From: an uncultured bacterium | GTDB lineage: Bacteria > Bacillota > Clostridia > Lachnospirales > Lachnospiraceae | Assembly (NCBI GenBank): GCA_945949875.1 | Contig: CAMFGH010000016.1 | Location: 1 to 37,918, forward strand | DNA: 37,918 nucleotides | Direction of reading: 5' to 3' | Shown here: piece after piece, positions 17,624-26,346 of the stretch | How the letters are laid out: the number at the start of each line of letters is the position of its first letter | Position numbering within the stretch: position 1 is the stretch's first letter | The notes under the pieces: model-generated | Told to the model about the DNA's origin: nothing | What the model saw: only the letters and a program-made list of their open reading frames with translations | Database searches by the model: none | Made by a program: the position numbers and the translations under genes

Positions 17624-19438
17624 CTATTTTCCCTTTTTTCTATGTAAGTATTGCATAAATAACACTCCGGCAGGAGCCAGCCATGCAATCATACACACCA
17701 CGTAGGAAACCTTTTGCAGGAGAGTTCCTGCGTAGTATATCTCATAATATCCGGATGTTTTTTCATCCACAGCCTTCATAAGCAGCATGTGGGTTTCCGG
17801 ATCTTCCATCAGTTCCGCGTCTTCTATGGGGTTTCCTGCCCCGTCATAATAAACCGCCCGGTAGCCTTTGTAGTACACATAAGGTAACCGATATGTTCTA
17901 TCTACAGACTTCTCTACATACTTTTCTACAGACTTCTCTACATACTTTTCTACAGACTTCTCTACATACTTTTCTACAGACCTTTCTGAAGGCTTCACTG
18001 AATCCGTGTCCTTTGCATCTGCCGTATGTTCACCAAAGTCGGAGAAATCTGCTGCCGAAAAGCGGATTCTGCTTCCCTGTTTCGTATACCCCTTTCCATT
18101 CCCCCGGTCATCAAAAACCGTGGTATTTTCTGCAGAATTTAACACTGCTGATGTAAAACCTGCAGGCTGCCACTCTTCTCCGCCTCCATTGGACGTTGCA
18201 TCAGCGCAGATATCCAGCAGCTCTATACCTGCATAATTTTTTATCTGGGGCTGCATGAACTGCACTTCACCGAAAATCAGGAAGCAGCTGATCACAGCTG
18301 TCATAAAAAGCATTATTTTTTCCTGTCCGAAAAGCTGTAACAAAAGGCAGACGCTTCCCAGGCAGAGAAAAGCACAGGCAAATAAATGAATTCTCCATGG
18401 GAATTGCAGGAAATTAAGAAATGGACGCATAACGGTCCAAAAAGGCTTCCAGGTGGCCAGCAGTGCCATACCTACTCCGATCAGAGTCCACAGAATACCC
18501 ACTGAAAAACTTTCTTTCCTTTGCGGTCTTGCCACCACAATAAACAGGACACATCCCAGTCCAAGAACAGCCATCAGTATCATACCATATCCCATGCTAT
18601 GAATGGTACCGATCCATCCGTTGCAAAACGAAGCAACATTTTCGTCCACATTGGTCCATGGCTCCATAAAATGAAATGTTTGATCCATCACCTGTTCCAC
18701 CATAGGAAGCCAGTAGGAAATGGATAAGGCCAGTACCACAAGTCCTGTTATCAAAAGCTTTCTACATTTTGCAGGGTTTTTCACAAACACTCTAATATGC
18801 ACGATGCACATACACACCATCAGAAGGAGCATACCGGCAATGGTCACCGGATGAGCCAGCCCCAATCCTAAAAATCCCATGCCCAAAAGCCAGGGCTTAT
18901 CAAACTCTTCCCGAAACAAATTGTGGCATCCCACCAGAACAATCGGTACAAAGATAAATGCAATGCATTCTCCCGGTGCAAACCGATAATACAGATCCAT
19001 TAAAAGGGGCTGACAAAACAGATAGCTGACTGCTGAAAGGACTCCGGCTACACGTTTTTTCGCCATATAGTAACCGCAATGATACATGGAAAGGGCGATT
19101 CCCAGTGCTATGAGCGCTGCAAAACCCTTATAAGCATTCCAAAGGCTGATCCCCATCAGCATCCATACTGCAGGAATATAAAAGAAAAAATTAGGATAGA
19201 AAAAGCCGCTTCCGTATCCATATCCCAGATTCATTCCATTGTGAATCTTCACCGGGAACTCCCCGGCCCTCAGGTTTTCTGCGATGGTCTGAATCCGGGC
19301 CAAATGATACATATAATCCGCTCCGATGACCAGATTACGCTGCAGATAAGGATACAGAAATACCAGCACATACAGGAGCAGTATTCCGTATACCGGGCCA
19401 TGTTTTTTTAGAAATGCTTTGATGTTATCCTTTAACAT
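17624..19438 (-). CDS. Large PTPS-related/GT-C-like membrane protein
   Basis: This 604-residue multi-pass membrane protein resembles the 'PTPS-related' membrane family, a GT-C glycosyltransferase-like group despite its name. The early signature ADYMYHLARIQTIAENL, then FPVKIHNGMNLGYGYGSGFFYP, lies in the first external loop after helix 1. About ten helices follow, then an outside domain (about 410-560) and a last helix. That domain holds an in-frame 8-residue repeat. It probably transfers sugars or modifies an envelope polymer, but this is inference. AGAGGAT precedes the ATG, and the gene overlaps the U32 gene by 14 bp. Confidence 0.75.
   Translation of the reverse strand: MLKDNIKAFLKKHGPVYGILLLYVLVFLYPYLQRNLVIGADYMYHLARIQTIAENLRAGEFPVKIHNGMNLGYGYGSGFFYPNFFFYIPAVWMLMGISLWNAYKGFAALIALGIALSMYHCGYYMAKKRVAGVLSAVSYLFCQPLLMDLYYRFAPGECIAFIFVPIVLVGCHNLFREEFDKPWLLGMGFLGLGLAHPVTIAGMLLLMVCMCIVHIRVFVKNPAKCRKLLITGLVVLALSISYWLPMVEQVMDQTFHFMEPWTNVDENVASFCNGWIGTIHSMGYGMILMAVLGLGCVLFIVVARPQRKESFSVGILWTLIGVGMALLATWKPFWTVMRPFLNFLQFPWRIHLFACAFLCLGSVCLLLQLFGQEKIMLFMTAVISCFLIFGEVQFMQPQIKNYAGIELLDICADATSNGGGEEWQPAGFTSAVLNSAENTTVFDDRGNGKGYTKQGSRIRFSAADFSDFGEHTADAKDTDSVKPSERSVEKYVEKSVEKYVEKSVEKYVEKSVDRTYRLPYVYYKGYRAVYYDGAGNPIEDAELMEDPETHMLLMKAVDEKTSGYYEIYYAGTLLQKVSYVVCMIAWLAPAGVLFMQYLHRKKGK
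17901..17990. repeat. 24-bp tandem repeat inside the PTPS-related gene
   Basis: The plus-strand unit TCTACAGACTTCTCTACATA plus CTTT starts at 17901, 17925 and 17949, and a partial fourth unit starts at 17973. The first three appear identical. On the coding strand it gives EKYVEKSV repeats of 8 residues. The period keeps the reading frame, so copy-number changes would only lengthen or shorten the external linker. Confidence 0.9.
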
Positions 19439-20684
19439 TGTTTATCCTCTGCTCCGGATTTTCTACCCGGAGTAAATCATATACTTCCGGCATTTCCGAC
19501 AGCTTCAGGTAAATGACTTGCTTGGAGTGAGGACAGCTTTCCAGATGATTTCCTTCCTCATCAAACATATCCAGCACCTGGGTCTGTACGTTTCGTCCAT
19601 CCGGCTTCATGATCTCTATCCGGTCTCCTACACAGAATTTGTTTTTCTGCTCGATCCGGGCCAGTCGCCGATCATCGATGGCTTCGATAATTCCCAGATA
19701 AATATATTCATTCACATAGGTATTGGAGTCATAGATCTGTGTGTTTTCATCGGGTTTCCCGAAAAAGAACCCGGTTGTGAACTGGCGATAGGTACACTTT
19801 GATATTTCCGCCTTATACCAGTCCATATTGGCCCGGTATTTCTCTTCCGACTCCAGATAGTCATCGATGGCTTTCCGATAGGTTCTGGCCACGGTAGCCA
19901 CATATAAAGCAGTTTTCATCCGCCCTTCTATTTTCAGGCTGTCGATTCCCGCGTTTAACACTTCCGGTATATATTCGATCATACAAAGATCTTTGGAGTT
20001 GAAAATAAAGGTTCCCCGTTCATTTTCATATACCGGCAGATACTCTCCGGGTCTTTTTTCTTCCACCACTGCATATTTCCAACGACAGGGATGGGTGCAG
20101 GCACCATGGTTGGCATCTCTACCTGTGAAATAATTGCTGAGCAGGCATCTTCCGGAATAGGAAATGCACATTGCTCCATGAATAAAGGATTCGATTTCCA
20201 TCTCCTCCGGAATATGGGCACGAATCTCCTTGATCTCCTGCAGGGAAAGCTCTCTTGCAGAAACCACTCTGGTTGCTCCCTGTTTCTGCCAGAACTGATA
20301 GGTCAGGTAATTGGTATTGTTTGCCTGGGTTGATATATGAATATCGATTTCCGGGCATTCTTCTTTTGCGATGGTAAACATCCCCGGATCAGATATGATA
20401 AGCGCATCCGGGCCGATTTCTTTTAACTCTTTAAAATAGGCTCTTGCGCCCTCCAGATCGTAGTTGTGGGCCAGAATATTGGCTGTCACATATACTTTTA
20501 CCTGATGCTCGTGGGCAAAGCGGATTCCCTCCGCCATTTCTTCCATGGAAAAATTTTTCGCCTTGGCACGCAATCCAAAAGCCTCGCCACCGATATAGAC
20601 TGCATCTGCTCCAAAAATGACTGCTGTTTTCAACACTTCCAGGCTGCTCGCCGGAACCAAAAGTTCTACTTTTCTCATACTCAT
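19425..20684 (-). CDS. U32-family tRNA hydroxylation protein, TrhP type
   Basis: This 419-residue U32 family protein has the classical signature ESFIHGAMCISYSGRCLLSN near 170, followed by the Cys-rich GACTHPCRW segment, which likely holds an Fe-S cluster. Family members TrhP/RlhA hydroxylate tRNA U34 (ho5U) or 23S rRNA using prephenate-derived chemistry, and 'peptidase' is a historical label. Its gene overlaps trmR by 4 bp (ATGA). TrmR methylates ho5U34 to mo5U34, so the TrhP role is strongly favoured. AAAGGA precedes ATG 20684. Confidence 0.88.
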   Translation of the reverse strand: MSMRKVELLVPASSLEVLKTAVIFGADAVYIGGEAFGLRAKAKNFSMEEMAEGIRFAHEHQVKVYVTANILAHNYDLEGARAYFKELKEIGPDALIISDPGMFTIAKEECPEIDIHISTQANNTNYLTYQFWQKQGATRVVSARELSLQEIKEIRAHIPEEMEIESFIHGAMCISYSGRCLLSNYFTGRDANHGACTHPCRWKYAVVEEKRPGEYLPVYENERGTFIFNSKDLCMIEYIPEVLNAGIDSLKIEGRMKTALYVATVARTYRKAIDDYLESEEKYRANMDWYKAEISKCTYRQFTTGFFFGKPDENTQIYDSNTYVNEYIYLGIIEAIDDRRLARIEQKNKFCVGDRIEIMKPDGRNVQTQVLDMFDEEGNHLESCPHSKQVIYLKLSEMPEVYDLLRVENPEQRINNVKG

Positions 20685-21331
20685 CTGATATCCTTTTTTA
20701 CACTTAAGGTAACACCGTCTCCTACCGGAAGGATTACAGTCTCCAGCTGTGGATGGTGCGTTAGTTCATATAAATAGTCTCTCATGCGGCTGTGAATGGT
20801 CCGGTCTCTTCTGGTCACTGCATACCGGGATTCTATGATGTCTCCCTCCTGAAGCACATTGTCGGAAATCAGCAGTCCGCCCACCGGTAACAGTCGCAAA
20901 ACCTCCGGCATAAAATGGATATACTGTCCCTTTGCCGCATCCATAAAAATCAGATCATAGTGGCCCGATAACTCTTTCAGGATATCTGTAGCATCTCCTT
21001 CCAGAAGGGTAATCTCCTTTTCCTTTCCGGCTCTCCTGAAATTCTCCCTGGCAATGGGAATCCTCTTTTCATACTTCTCAATGGTGGTAATATGACAGTT
21101 TTCCGGTGCGTATGTACTCATCAATAACGCAGAAAAACCAATTGCACAACCCACTTCCAGAATGGAGGCAGGTCTTTTCATAGCAAGTAAAAACTTAAGC
21201 AGGCTCTGCATCTCCGTCCTGATAATTGGCACATTGGTTTTTTTCGCTTCGTCTTCTATTTCATTTAAAAAAGGGGTATTGCCTTTATCCATGGAATTGA
21301 TAAAGGCAGTCATTCTTTCATCTACGATCAT
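20681..21331 (-). CDS. trmR: tRNA 5-hydroxyuridine methyltransferase
   Basis: This 216-residue class I SAM-dependent O-methyltransferase belongs to the YrrM/TrmR branch. The SAM site is ILEVGCAIGFSALLM near 57, the metal/catalytic region LIFMDAAKGQY near 130, and ISDNVLQEGDI follows. In Bacillus, TrmR makes 5-methoxyuridine at tRNA position 34. The neighbouring order (mltG-like, trmR, U32) matches the Bacillus yrrL-yrrM-yrrN/O region, which supports the call. It overlaps both neighbours by 4 bp. Confidence 0.87.
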   Translation of the reverse strand: MIVDERMTAFINSMDKGNTPFLNEIEDEAKKTNVPIIRTEMQSLLKFLLAMKRPASILEVGCAIGFSALLMSTYAPENCHITTIEKYEKRIPIARENFRRAGKEKEITLLEGDATDILKELSGHYDLIFMDAAKGQYIHFMPEVLRLLPVGGLLISDNVLQEGDIIESRYAVTRRDRTIHSRMRDYLYELTHHPQLETVILPVGDGVTLSVKKDIR

Positions 21332-21714
21332 TCTTCCGCTTCTTCCTCGTCTGCCCCCGGTGACATAACAGCCATCATTTCTTCCGCTGTCATGGATGTG
21401 TTCAGATCATAATTGCCCGGAACAAATTTATCTTTATACTCGGATACCATGTACTGCGCATAAAACAGGTTCTGGTTCCGGATAAGACCGTATTCTTCCA
21501 AAGCATTGGCTACCTGCTTGGGGGTAGTCTCTTCCGTAATGGTAACATTATATGTGATGCCCGGCTGCCCGGTCATGGGTTCTTCCGTAAAGATCCGGAA
21601 GCCGAAATCATAGGCTGTTGCCGCATATTTTGCCACATTTATGATAATAAAGTATGCAACGACTACTTTTACTATGATGGTTCCCAACGTAATGGTTAGC
21701 TGCTTAAAATTCAT
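21328..21714 (-). CDS. Short MltG/YceG-like membrane protein without catalytic domain
   Basis: This protein of about 128 residues has one N-terminal membrane helix (about 8-30) followed by an outside domain resembling the LysM-like N-part of the endolytic transglycosylase MltG (ITEETTPKQVANALEEYGLI, then FVPGNYDLNTSMTAEEMM). The catalytic domain (another ~200 residues) is absent, so it cannot cleave glycan. It may regulate envelope assembly. ATG 21714 has AGAGG 8 bases before it. An in-frame TTG at 21732 would swallow that site. The place in the cluster equals mltG in Bacillus. Confidence 0.72.
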   Translation of the reverse strand: MNFKQLTITLGTIIVKVVVAYFIIINVAKYAATAYDFGFRIFTEEPMTGQPGITYNVTITEETTPKQVANALEEYGLIRNQNLFYAQYMVSEYKDKFVPGNYDLNTSMTAEEMMAVMSPGADEEEAEE

Positions 21715-21728
21715 AATCTGTACCTCTG

Positions 21729-22064
21729 TCAAAAATCCAGTTCCGTCTCCAACCTGTTTTCAATATATTGAATCAGTCTGCAAAAAGCAAGCTCCGCACT
21801 TAAAAACTGATCCACCAGCGGATTCTGTCGGAACGATGCATAACGCATTTCAAATTCCTCGATCTTGTTATCCAGTTCCGCTCCCTGATAGTTCTGCTGA
21901 ACTTCGAAGTTCTCCCTGCGAAAATCGTCTATTTTCTTTTTCAGTTCCGGCTCTTTCTCAACTCTGCTTTTTTGTAATAAATAATTATTATATATATTTG
22001 ACGCTTTGATACTCTCTACCAGCGCATCTACCTTTTCAGAAACATCTTTTTCCCGCTTAAGCAT
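21729..22064 (-). CDS. YlbF/YmcA-family protein
   Basis: This all-helical, 111-residue protein matches the Com_YlbF family (SIKASNIYNNYLLQKSRVEKEPELKKKIDDF, then the NPLVDQFLSAELAFCRLIQ helix). In Bacillus, YlbF with YmcA and YaaT steers RNase Y to mRNA targets. Sitting directly downstream of RNase J, it may similarly tune RNA decay here, which is inference. AAGGA lies about 12 bases before the ATG, in the 22-bp gap after RNase J. Confidence 0.83.
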   Translation of the reverse strand: MLKREKDVSEKVDALVESIKASNIYNNYLLQKSRVEKEPELKKKIDDFRRENFEVQQNYQGAELDNKIEEFEMRYASFRQNPLVDQFLSAELAFCRLIQYIENRLETELDF

Positions 22065-22086
22065 TTAGTCTGTCATTCCTTTATCA

Positions 22087-23757
22087 TTATACTTCCATGA
22101 TGATCGGCAGGATCATCGGTCTGCGTTTGGTACGCTTCCAGATAAAATCAGCCAGTTCGTCACGGATACATGCTTTGATCTTACCCCAGTCGGTAACCCC
22201 TTTATCCATGCAGCGTTCCACTGCGGAAAGCGCTGCTGCTTTTGCTTCATCCATCAGCTCATCGGATTCTTTTACATAAACAAATCCTCTGGATACGATA
22301 TCCGGTCCTGCCATCAACTGTCCTTCATACTGGTCAAGGGCCAGTACCACAATGATGATACCGTTTTCAGCCAGGTGCTGTCTGTCTCTTAACACGACAT
22401 TTCCCACATCGCCGACTCCCAGACCATCTACCATGATATCACCGACGGTTACATGTCCGGTCACTGCTGCCTCTTCTTCATTCAGCTCCAGTACATCCCC
22501 GGATTTCAGGATATAAATATTTTCTTTCGGGATTCCCAATCCTTCTGCCAGCTTGGCCTGTGCTTTTAAGTGTTTATATTCCCCATGCACCGGTATGGCA
22601 TACTTTGGCTGAACCAGGTTGTAGATCAGTTTGATTTCTTCCTGACAGGCATGACCTGATACGTGGGCATCCTGGAAAATAACATCTGCGCCCTTTACCA
22701 GCAGTTCATTGATGACCTTTGTTACTGCCTTCTCATTTCCCGGAATCGGGTTCGATGAAAAAATAATGGTATCCTTTGGCCCGATGGAAATTTTCCGATG
22801 ATTGTTGCTGGCCATCCGGCTCAACGCAGCCATACTTTCTCCCTGGCTTCCGGTGGTAATGATAACCGTTTTTTCTTCCGGGAAATTTTTCAGCTGCTCG
22901 ATCTCTATCAAAGTATTATCCGGTATCTGAAGGCAGTCCAGCTTGGTAGCTGTCTCAATGATATTTACCATAGAGCGGCCTTCCACCACTACCTTTCGTC
23001 CGAATTTATAGGCAGAGTTAATGATCTGCTGAACCCTGTCCACATTGGATGCAAAGGTGGCAATGATGATACGTGTGTTTTTGTGCTCTTCAAAAATATG
23101 ATCAAAGGTAGGTCCCAGAGTTTTCTCAGAAGGAGTAAAGCCCGGGCGTTCCGCATTGGTGGAATCACACATCAGCGCCAGAACACCTTTTTTTCCAAGT
23201 TCTGCGAATCGCTGAAGATCAATGGCATCCCCGAATACAGGGGTATAGTCCACTTTAAAATCTCCCGTATGAACCACGGTTCCAACCGGAGAGTAAATCG
23301 CCAGTGCAGCTGCATCCACAATACTATGATTTGTCTTTATAAATTCAATTCGGAAAACCCCGAGGTTAATTGACTGTCCAAATTTTACTACTTTTCTCTT
23401 GATATTACCAATTAAATTATGCTCTTCCAGTTTATGTTCGATAATACCCATGGTTAATCTGGTGGCATAAATAGGTAAGGGCATTTCTTTTAAAACATAG
23501 GGCAATGCGCCGATATGATCCTCATGCCCGTGGGTGATCACAAACCCCTTTACTTTATCCATATTATTCTTTAAATATGTTATATCCGGAATTACCAAAT
23601 CTATTCCCAGCATATCGTCATCCGGAAACGATAAACCGCAGTCCACAACAACAATACTGTCTTCGTATTCGAAGGCAGTAATGTTCATACCAATCTCTTC
23701 CAAACCTCCCAAAGGAATGATTTTCAGTTTGGAATTACTTTCCTTATTCTTTTTCAA
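22087..23757 (-). CDS. rnj: Ribonuclease J
   Basis: This 556-residue metallo-beta-lactamase/beta-CASP ribonuclease acts in 5'-3' exonucleolytic and endonucleolytic mRNA decay and rRNA maturation. The zinc motif HGHEDHIGALPYVL is at about 75-88, with HTGDFKVD near 165, CDSTNAERPGFT near 197, the beta-CASP ITTGSQGE near 302, and HVSGHACQEE/PVHGEYKHL near 365-395, then the C-terminal domain. The start is TTG 23757 with GGAGG 7 bases upstream. That ribosome site lies in the 3' arm of a perfect 6-bp hairpin. Confidence 0.95.
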   Translation of the reverse strand: MKKNKESNSKLKIIPLGGLEEIGMNITAFEYEDSIVVVDCGLSFPDDDMLGIDLVIPDITYLKNNMDKVKGFVITHGHEDHIGALPYVLKEMPLPIYATRLTMGIIEHKLEEHNLIGNIKRKVVKFGQSINLGVFRIEFIKTNHSIVDAAALAIYSPVGTVVHTGDFKVDYTPVFGDAIDLQRFAELGKKGVLALMCDSTNAERPGFTPSEKTLGPTFDHIFEEHKNTRIIIATFASNVDRVQQIINSAYKFGRKVVVEGRSMVNIIETATKLDCLQIPDNTLIEIEQLKNFPEEKTVIITTGSQGESMAALSRMASNNHRKISIGPKDTIIFSSNPIPGNEKAVTKVINELLVKGADVIFQDAHVSGHACQEEIKLIYNLVQPKYAIPVHGEYKHLKAQAKLAEGLGIPKENIYILKSGDVLELNEEEAAVTGHVTVGDIMVDGLGVGDVGNVVLRDRQHLAENGIIIVVLALDQYEGQLMAGPDIVSRGFVYVKESDELMDEAKAAALSAVERCMDKGVTDWGKIKACIRDELADFIWKRTKRRPMILPIIMEV

Positions 23758-23765
23758 GCGACAAC

Positions 23766-23781
23766 CTCCATATAAATGGAG
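23766..23781 (-). promoter_or_regulatory. Hairpin covering the RNase J ribosome site
   Basis: On the minus strand CTCCAT pairs with ATGGAG around TTAT. The 3' arm contains most of the GGAGG ribosome site for the TTG start. Folding would reduce initiation, so it is a possible translational control point. Confidence 0.55.
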
Positions 23782-23784
23782 CGG

Positions 23785-24054
23785 TTATTCTTTCTCTTCT
23801 GAAACAAATGCTATGTCATCCATCATCTTTTCAAAGACAGCTGCCACTGCATCCAACTCTGTATCGTCGGATACAATCTCGTACACGCTTTCTTTGTCCT
23901 CCGGTTTTGACAGATCTTTCAGAATCAAAGCTTCGCCATCTCCATCTTCCATATCTGTTACTAAAATATAATCCGTTCCTCCAAGCCTGGTCTGCTCCAA
24001 AACAAAAAAGTCTGCCGTTTCCGTATCACTGACAGCAAATGTAATCTTATCCAT
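23785..24054 (-). CDS. DUF1292 protein (YrzB-like)
   Basis: This small acidic, 89-residue protein has the DUF1292 pattern (DKITF..., DYILVTDME, a beta hairpin, then the C-terminal [16 protein letters not shown]-like helix). The family's function is unknown. Its position directly after ruvX, overlapping it by 8 bp, and before the MltG/TrmR block is conserved in Firmicutes and confirms identity. Confidence 0.88.
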   Translation of the reverse strand: MDKITFAVSDTETADFFVLEQTRLGGTDYILVTDMEDGDGEALILKDLSKPEDKESVYEIVSDDTELDAVAAVFEKMMDDIAFVSEEKE

Positions 24055-24487
24055 TTTGCTCCTCCATGTTTTTCCGATAATCTAAATAGCCCTGCAAAAT
24101 AAAGATAGCCGCAATTCTGTCCACATGCTCATTCCTGTGTTCCCTGCGGATACCTGCCTCCATCATAGCCTTATCGGCGGCCACTGTGGTAAGTCTTTCA
24201 TCCCACAACACCACCGGCAGACCGGTCCTTCTTTCCAGTTTCTCTTTAAATTCTTCGGAAAGCTTTGACCTCTCTCCCAATGTGTCGTTCATGTTTTTGG
24301 GATTCCCCAGCACGATTTCCGTGACCTCATACTCCTGTATCAGTTCTTCGATCTGTGCCAGAGTCTGACGCAGCTTGTTTTCTTCTTTTCTTCGGATAAT
24401 GGTAATGCCCTGCGCTGTGATCAGAAGTGGATCGCTTATGGCAACCCCTACTGTCTTAGAGCCAAAATCCAAGCCCATAATTCGCAT
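24047..24487 (-). CDS. ruvX: Holliday junction resolvase-like RuvX/YqgF nuclease
   Basis: This protein of about 146 residues has the RNase H-like YqgF fold: [16 protein letters not shown] at the N-terminus (first catalytic Asp), [17 protein letters not shown] (Glu), and [15 protein letters not shown] (second Asp). It processes pre-16S rRNA 5' ends and/or resolves junctions. I chose ATG 24487 (MRIMGLDF), because AGGAG lies 8 bases before it. An ATG at 24508 would include this site. It lies 11 bp after ireB. Confidence 0.93.
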   Translation of the reverse strand: MRIMGLDFGSKTVGVAISDPLLITAQGITIIRRKEENKLRQTLAQIEELIQEYEVTEIVLGNPKNMNDTLGERSKLSEEFKEKLERRTGLPVVLWDERLTTVAADKAMMEAGIRREHRNEHVDRIAAIFILQGYLDYRKNMEEQNG

Positions 24488-24498
24488 ATGACATTCTC

Positions 24499-24762
24499 CT
24501 ATTTCCATCTGTTACTTTTAATATATTCTTCCAGCAATTCCTCTACCAGCTCGTCTCTTTCGACTTTCATGATCAGGCTTCTGGCTCCCTGATGGTTGGT
24601 AATATAAGTAGGATCGCCGGACATGATATAACCCACGATCTGATTTACCGGGTTATATCCTTTCTCCGTAAGTGCATGGTAAACGGTATCCAGAATGATT
24701 TTTACACCGTTTTCTGTTTCTGTATCCACTTTAAAGAACTGTGTGTTTCCTAATTCTGCCAT
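24499..24762 (-). CDS. ireB: IreB-family regulatory phosphoprotein (DUF965)
   Basis: This 87-residue protein is aligned end to end with IreB/UPF0297: an N-terminal QFFKVDTET segment with phosphorylatable Thr residues, then the [31 protein letters not shown]... core. In Enterococcus, IreB is a substrate of the PASTA kinase IreK and modulates cell-wall stress and cephalosporin resistance. It is the first gene of the ireB-ruvX-DUF1292 operon. GAAGGAT precedes the ATG. Confidence 0.94.
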   Translation of the reverse strand: MAELGNTQFFKVDTETENGVKIILDTVYHALTEKGYNPVNQIVGYIMSGDPTYITNHQGARSLIMKVERDELVEELLEEYIKSNRWK

Positions 24763-24852
24763 ATTATCTCATCCTTCTCTGATGCAGCCCATATGCCGCA
24801 CTTTCTCTTTTTCCGCAATAAATGTACTTTTTTAACGCCCTGAACACCCTTC

Positions 24853-24881
24853 ATTTTACTCTAAACAGTACTAAAATTCAA
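24853..24881 (-). promoter_or_regulatory. Promoter of the ireB operon
   Basis: TTGAAT (24881-24876), 17 bp and TAAAAT (24858-24853) on the minus strand. The -35 box directly abuts the mtaB stop codon. It would give a leader of about 84 bases. No terminator is visible between mtaB and this promoter. Confidence 0.65.
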
Positions 24882-26231
24882 CTATTCCATCCGCATTAAA
24901 TCCTCTTGCAAAAAGCCGGTTATCAAGCCGGTATGTAACTGCCCTGATAAATTTTCATCCGTCTTTACAGCAACTCTCACATAGTTTTTCGTATGCCCGA
25001 TCTGATACATTTCCTCGCCGATTCTTTTCTGTTCTTCCAAAAGCACTTCCTCTGTTTTCCCGATCCATTTTCTGCGGTACTCTGCCGACTGTTTCCTTTC
25101 CATTTCCAGAAGAATACTGCTTCTTTCTTTTTTGATTCTGTCCGGAACCTGATCCTTTCTGTCTGCGGCTACCGTTCCTTTTCTCTTGGAATAAGGGAAA
25201 ATGTGCATTTCATAAAAATGAACTCTGTCCAGAAAATCCTTTGTTTTTTCAAATTCTTCATCCGTTTCTCCCGGAAAACCCGTGATCACATCTGTTGTGA
25301 TTGCCGGATTAGGAAAGCACTCCCGTAATATTTTGACTTTTTCCAAGTATTCCCCTGTGGTGTAATGTCTATTCATCCGATGCAGTGTTTCATCACAGCC
25401 GCTTTGCAGGGATAAATGAAAATGAGGACAAAGCTTTTCCAGTTTCACAAGCTCCTGTACAAATTCTCTTGTGATGATACGAGGTTCCAGTGAGCCTAAG
25501 CGTATGCGGGACAATCCTTCCAAGCGGTTCAGCTTCTGCAGCAGGGAAAGCAGCCTGTGGTAATCAAAAGCTTCGGTTCCCACCGGATTTTTCTTCCCGT
25601 CAAAATCCATTCCGTAGGAACTGATATGAATTCCTGTTACAACGATTTCCCGGAAACCAGAGGATACCAGATTCTCAACTTCTGCCAGAATATCCTTTTC
25701 CTGTCTGCTTCTTACCCTTCCCCTTGCATAAGGTATGATGCAGTAGGAACAGAACTGGTTGCACCCATCCTGTATTTTGATGTATGCCCGGGTATGCTCT
25801 GTGGTGGTTTTTAACGTCATTTCTTCGTACTGGTTTGTTTTGTTAATATCGATCACTGTGGTATCGTGAAGGGTTTTATCCGGATGATCCAGAAAATACT
25901 GTTCCAGGATTTCCACAATATCCTTCTTTTTGTTATTACCTACAATCAGATCCACAGCCTCATCTTCTTTGGCCTGCTGTGTTCCTGTCTGGGCGTAACA
26001 TCCGACAGCTACTACAACTGCCTGTGGATTACGTTTTTTCGCCTGATGAAGCATCTGTCTGCTTTTCCGGTCTGCGATATTGGTTACAGAGCATGTATTT
26101 ACAATATAGATATCGGCCACTTCGTCAAATGATACAATAGAATAACCATTTTCATGTAATTTTTGACGCATGACATCTAATTCGTAGGTATTTACCTTGC
26201 ATCCAAGGTTATGTAATGCCACACTTTTCAT
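24882..26231 (-). CDS. mtaB: tRNA ms2t6A37 methylthiotransferase
   Basis: This 449-residue radical SAM enzyme adds a methylthio group to t6A37 of ANN-decoding tRNAs. The N-terminal UPF0004 domain has three cluster cysteines (LGCKVN at 10, NTCSVTNIADRKSRQ near 47, GCYAQ near 78). The radical SAM site is CNQFCSYCIIPYARGRVRSR near 157, and a C-terminal TRAM domain follows. The GCKVNTYE opening separates MtaB from MiaB (GCQMN) and RimO. AGGAG precedes ATG 26231. Confidence 0.95.
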   Translation of the reverse strand: MKSVALHNLGCKVNTYELDVMRQKLHENGYSIVSFDEVADIYIVNTCSVTNIADRKSRQMLHQAKKRNPQAVVVAVGCYAQTGTQQAKEDEAVDLIVGNNKKKDIVEILEQYFLDHPDKTLHDTTVIDINKTNQYEEMTLKTTTEHTRAYIKIQDGCNQFCSYCIIPYARGRVRSRQEKDILAEVENLVSSGFREIVVTGIHISSYGMDFDGKKNPVGTEAFDYHRLLSLLQKLNRLEGLSRIRLGSLEPRIITREFVQELVKLEKLCPHFHLSLQSGCDETLHRMNRHYTTGEYLEKVKILRECFPNPAITTDVITGFPGETDEEFEKTKDFLDRVHFYEMHIFPYSKRKGTVAADRKDQVPDRIKKERSSILLEMERKQSAEYRRKWIGKTEEVLLEEQKRIGEEMYQIGHTKNYVRVAVKTDENLSGQLHTGLITGFLQEDLMRME

Positions 26232-26264
26232 AGGAATCTCCTGATTTTTTGTACTGTTTTATTA

Positions 26265-26293
26265 TTGACTTTTCTTCGTCTCCCAAGTAGACT
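26265..26293 (+). promoter_or_regulatory. Promoter of the HPr-like gene
   Basis: TTGACT (26265-26270), 17 bp and TAGACT (26288-26293). The start lies near 26300, about 45 bases before the ATG. Confidence 0.65.
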
Positions 26294-26346
26294 AAATTCA
26301 GAAATTGCGAATTATCAGTTTATGTATGTATAAGGAGGAACAACTC

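Noticed and set aside
17893-18156. Repeat array at 17.9 kb considered as a CRISPR
   Set aside because: Units are directly adjacent, with no spacers, and lie in frame inside a membrane-protein gene.
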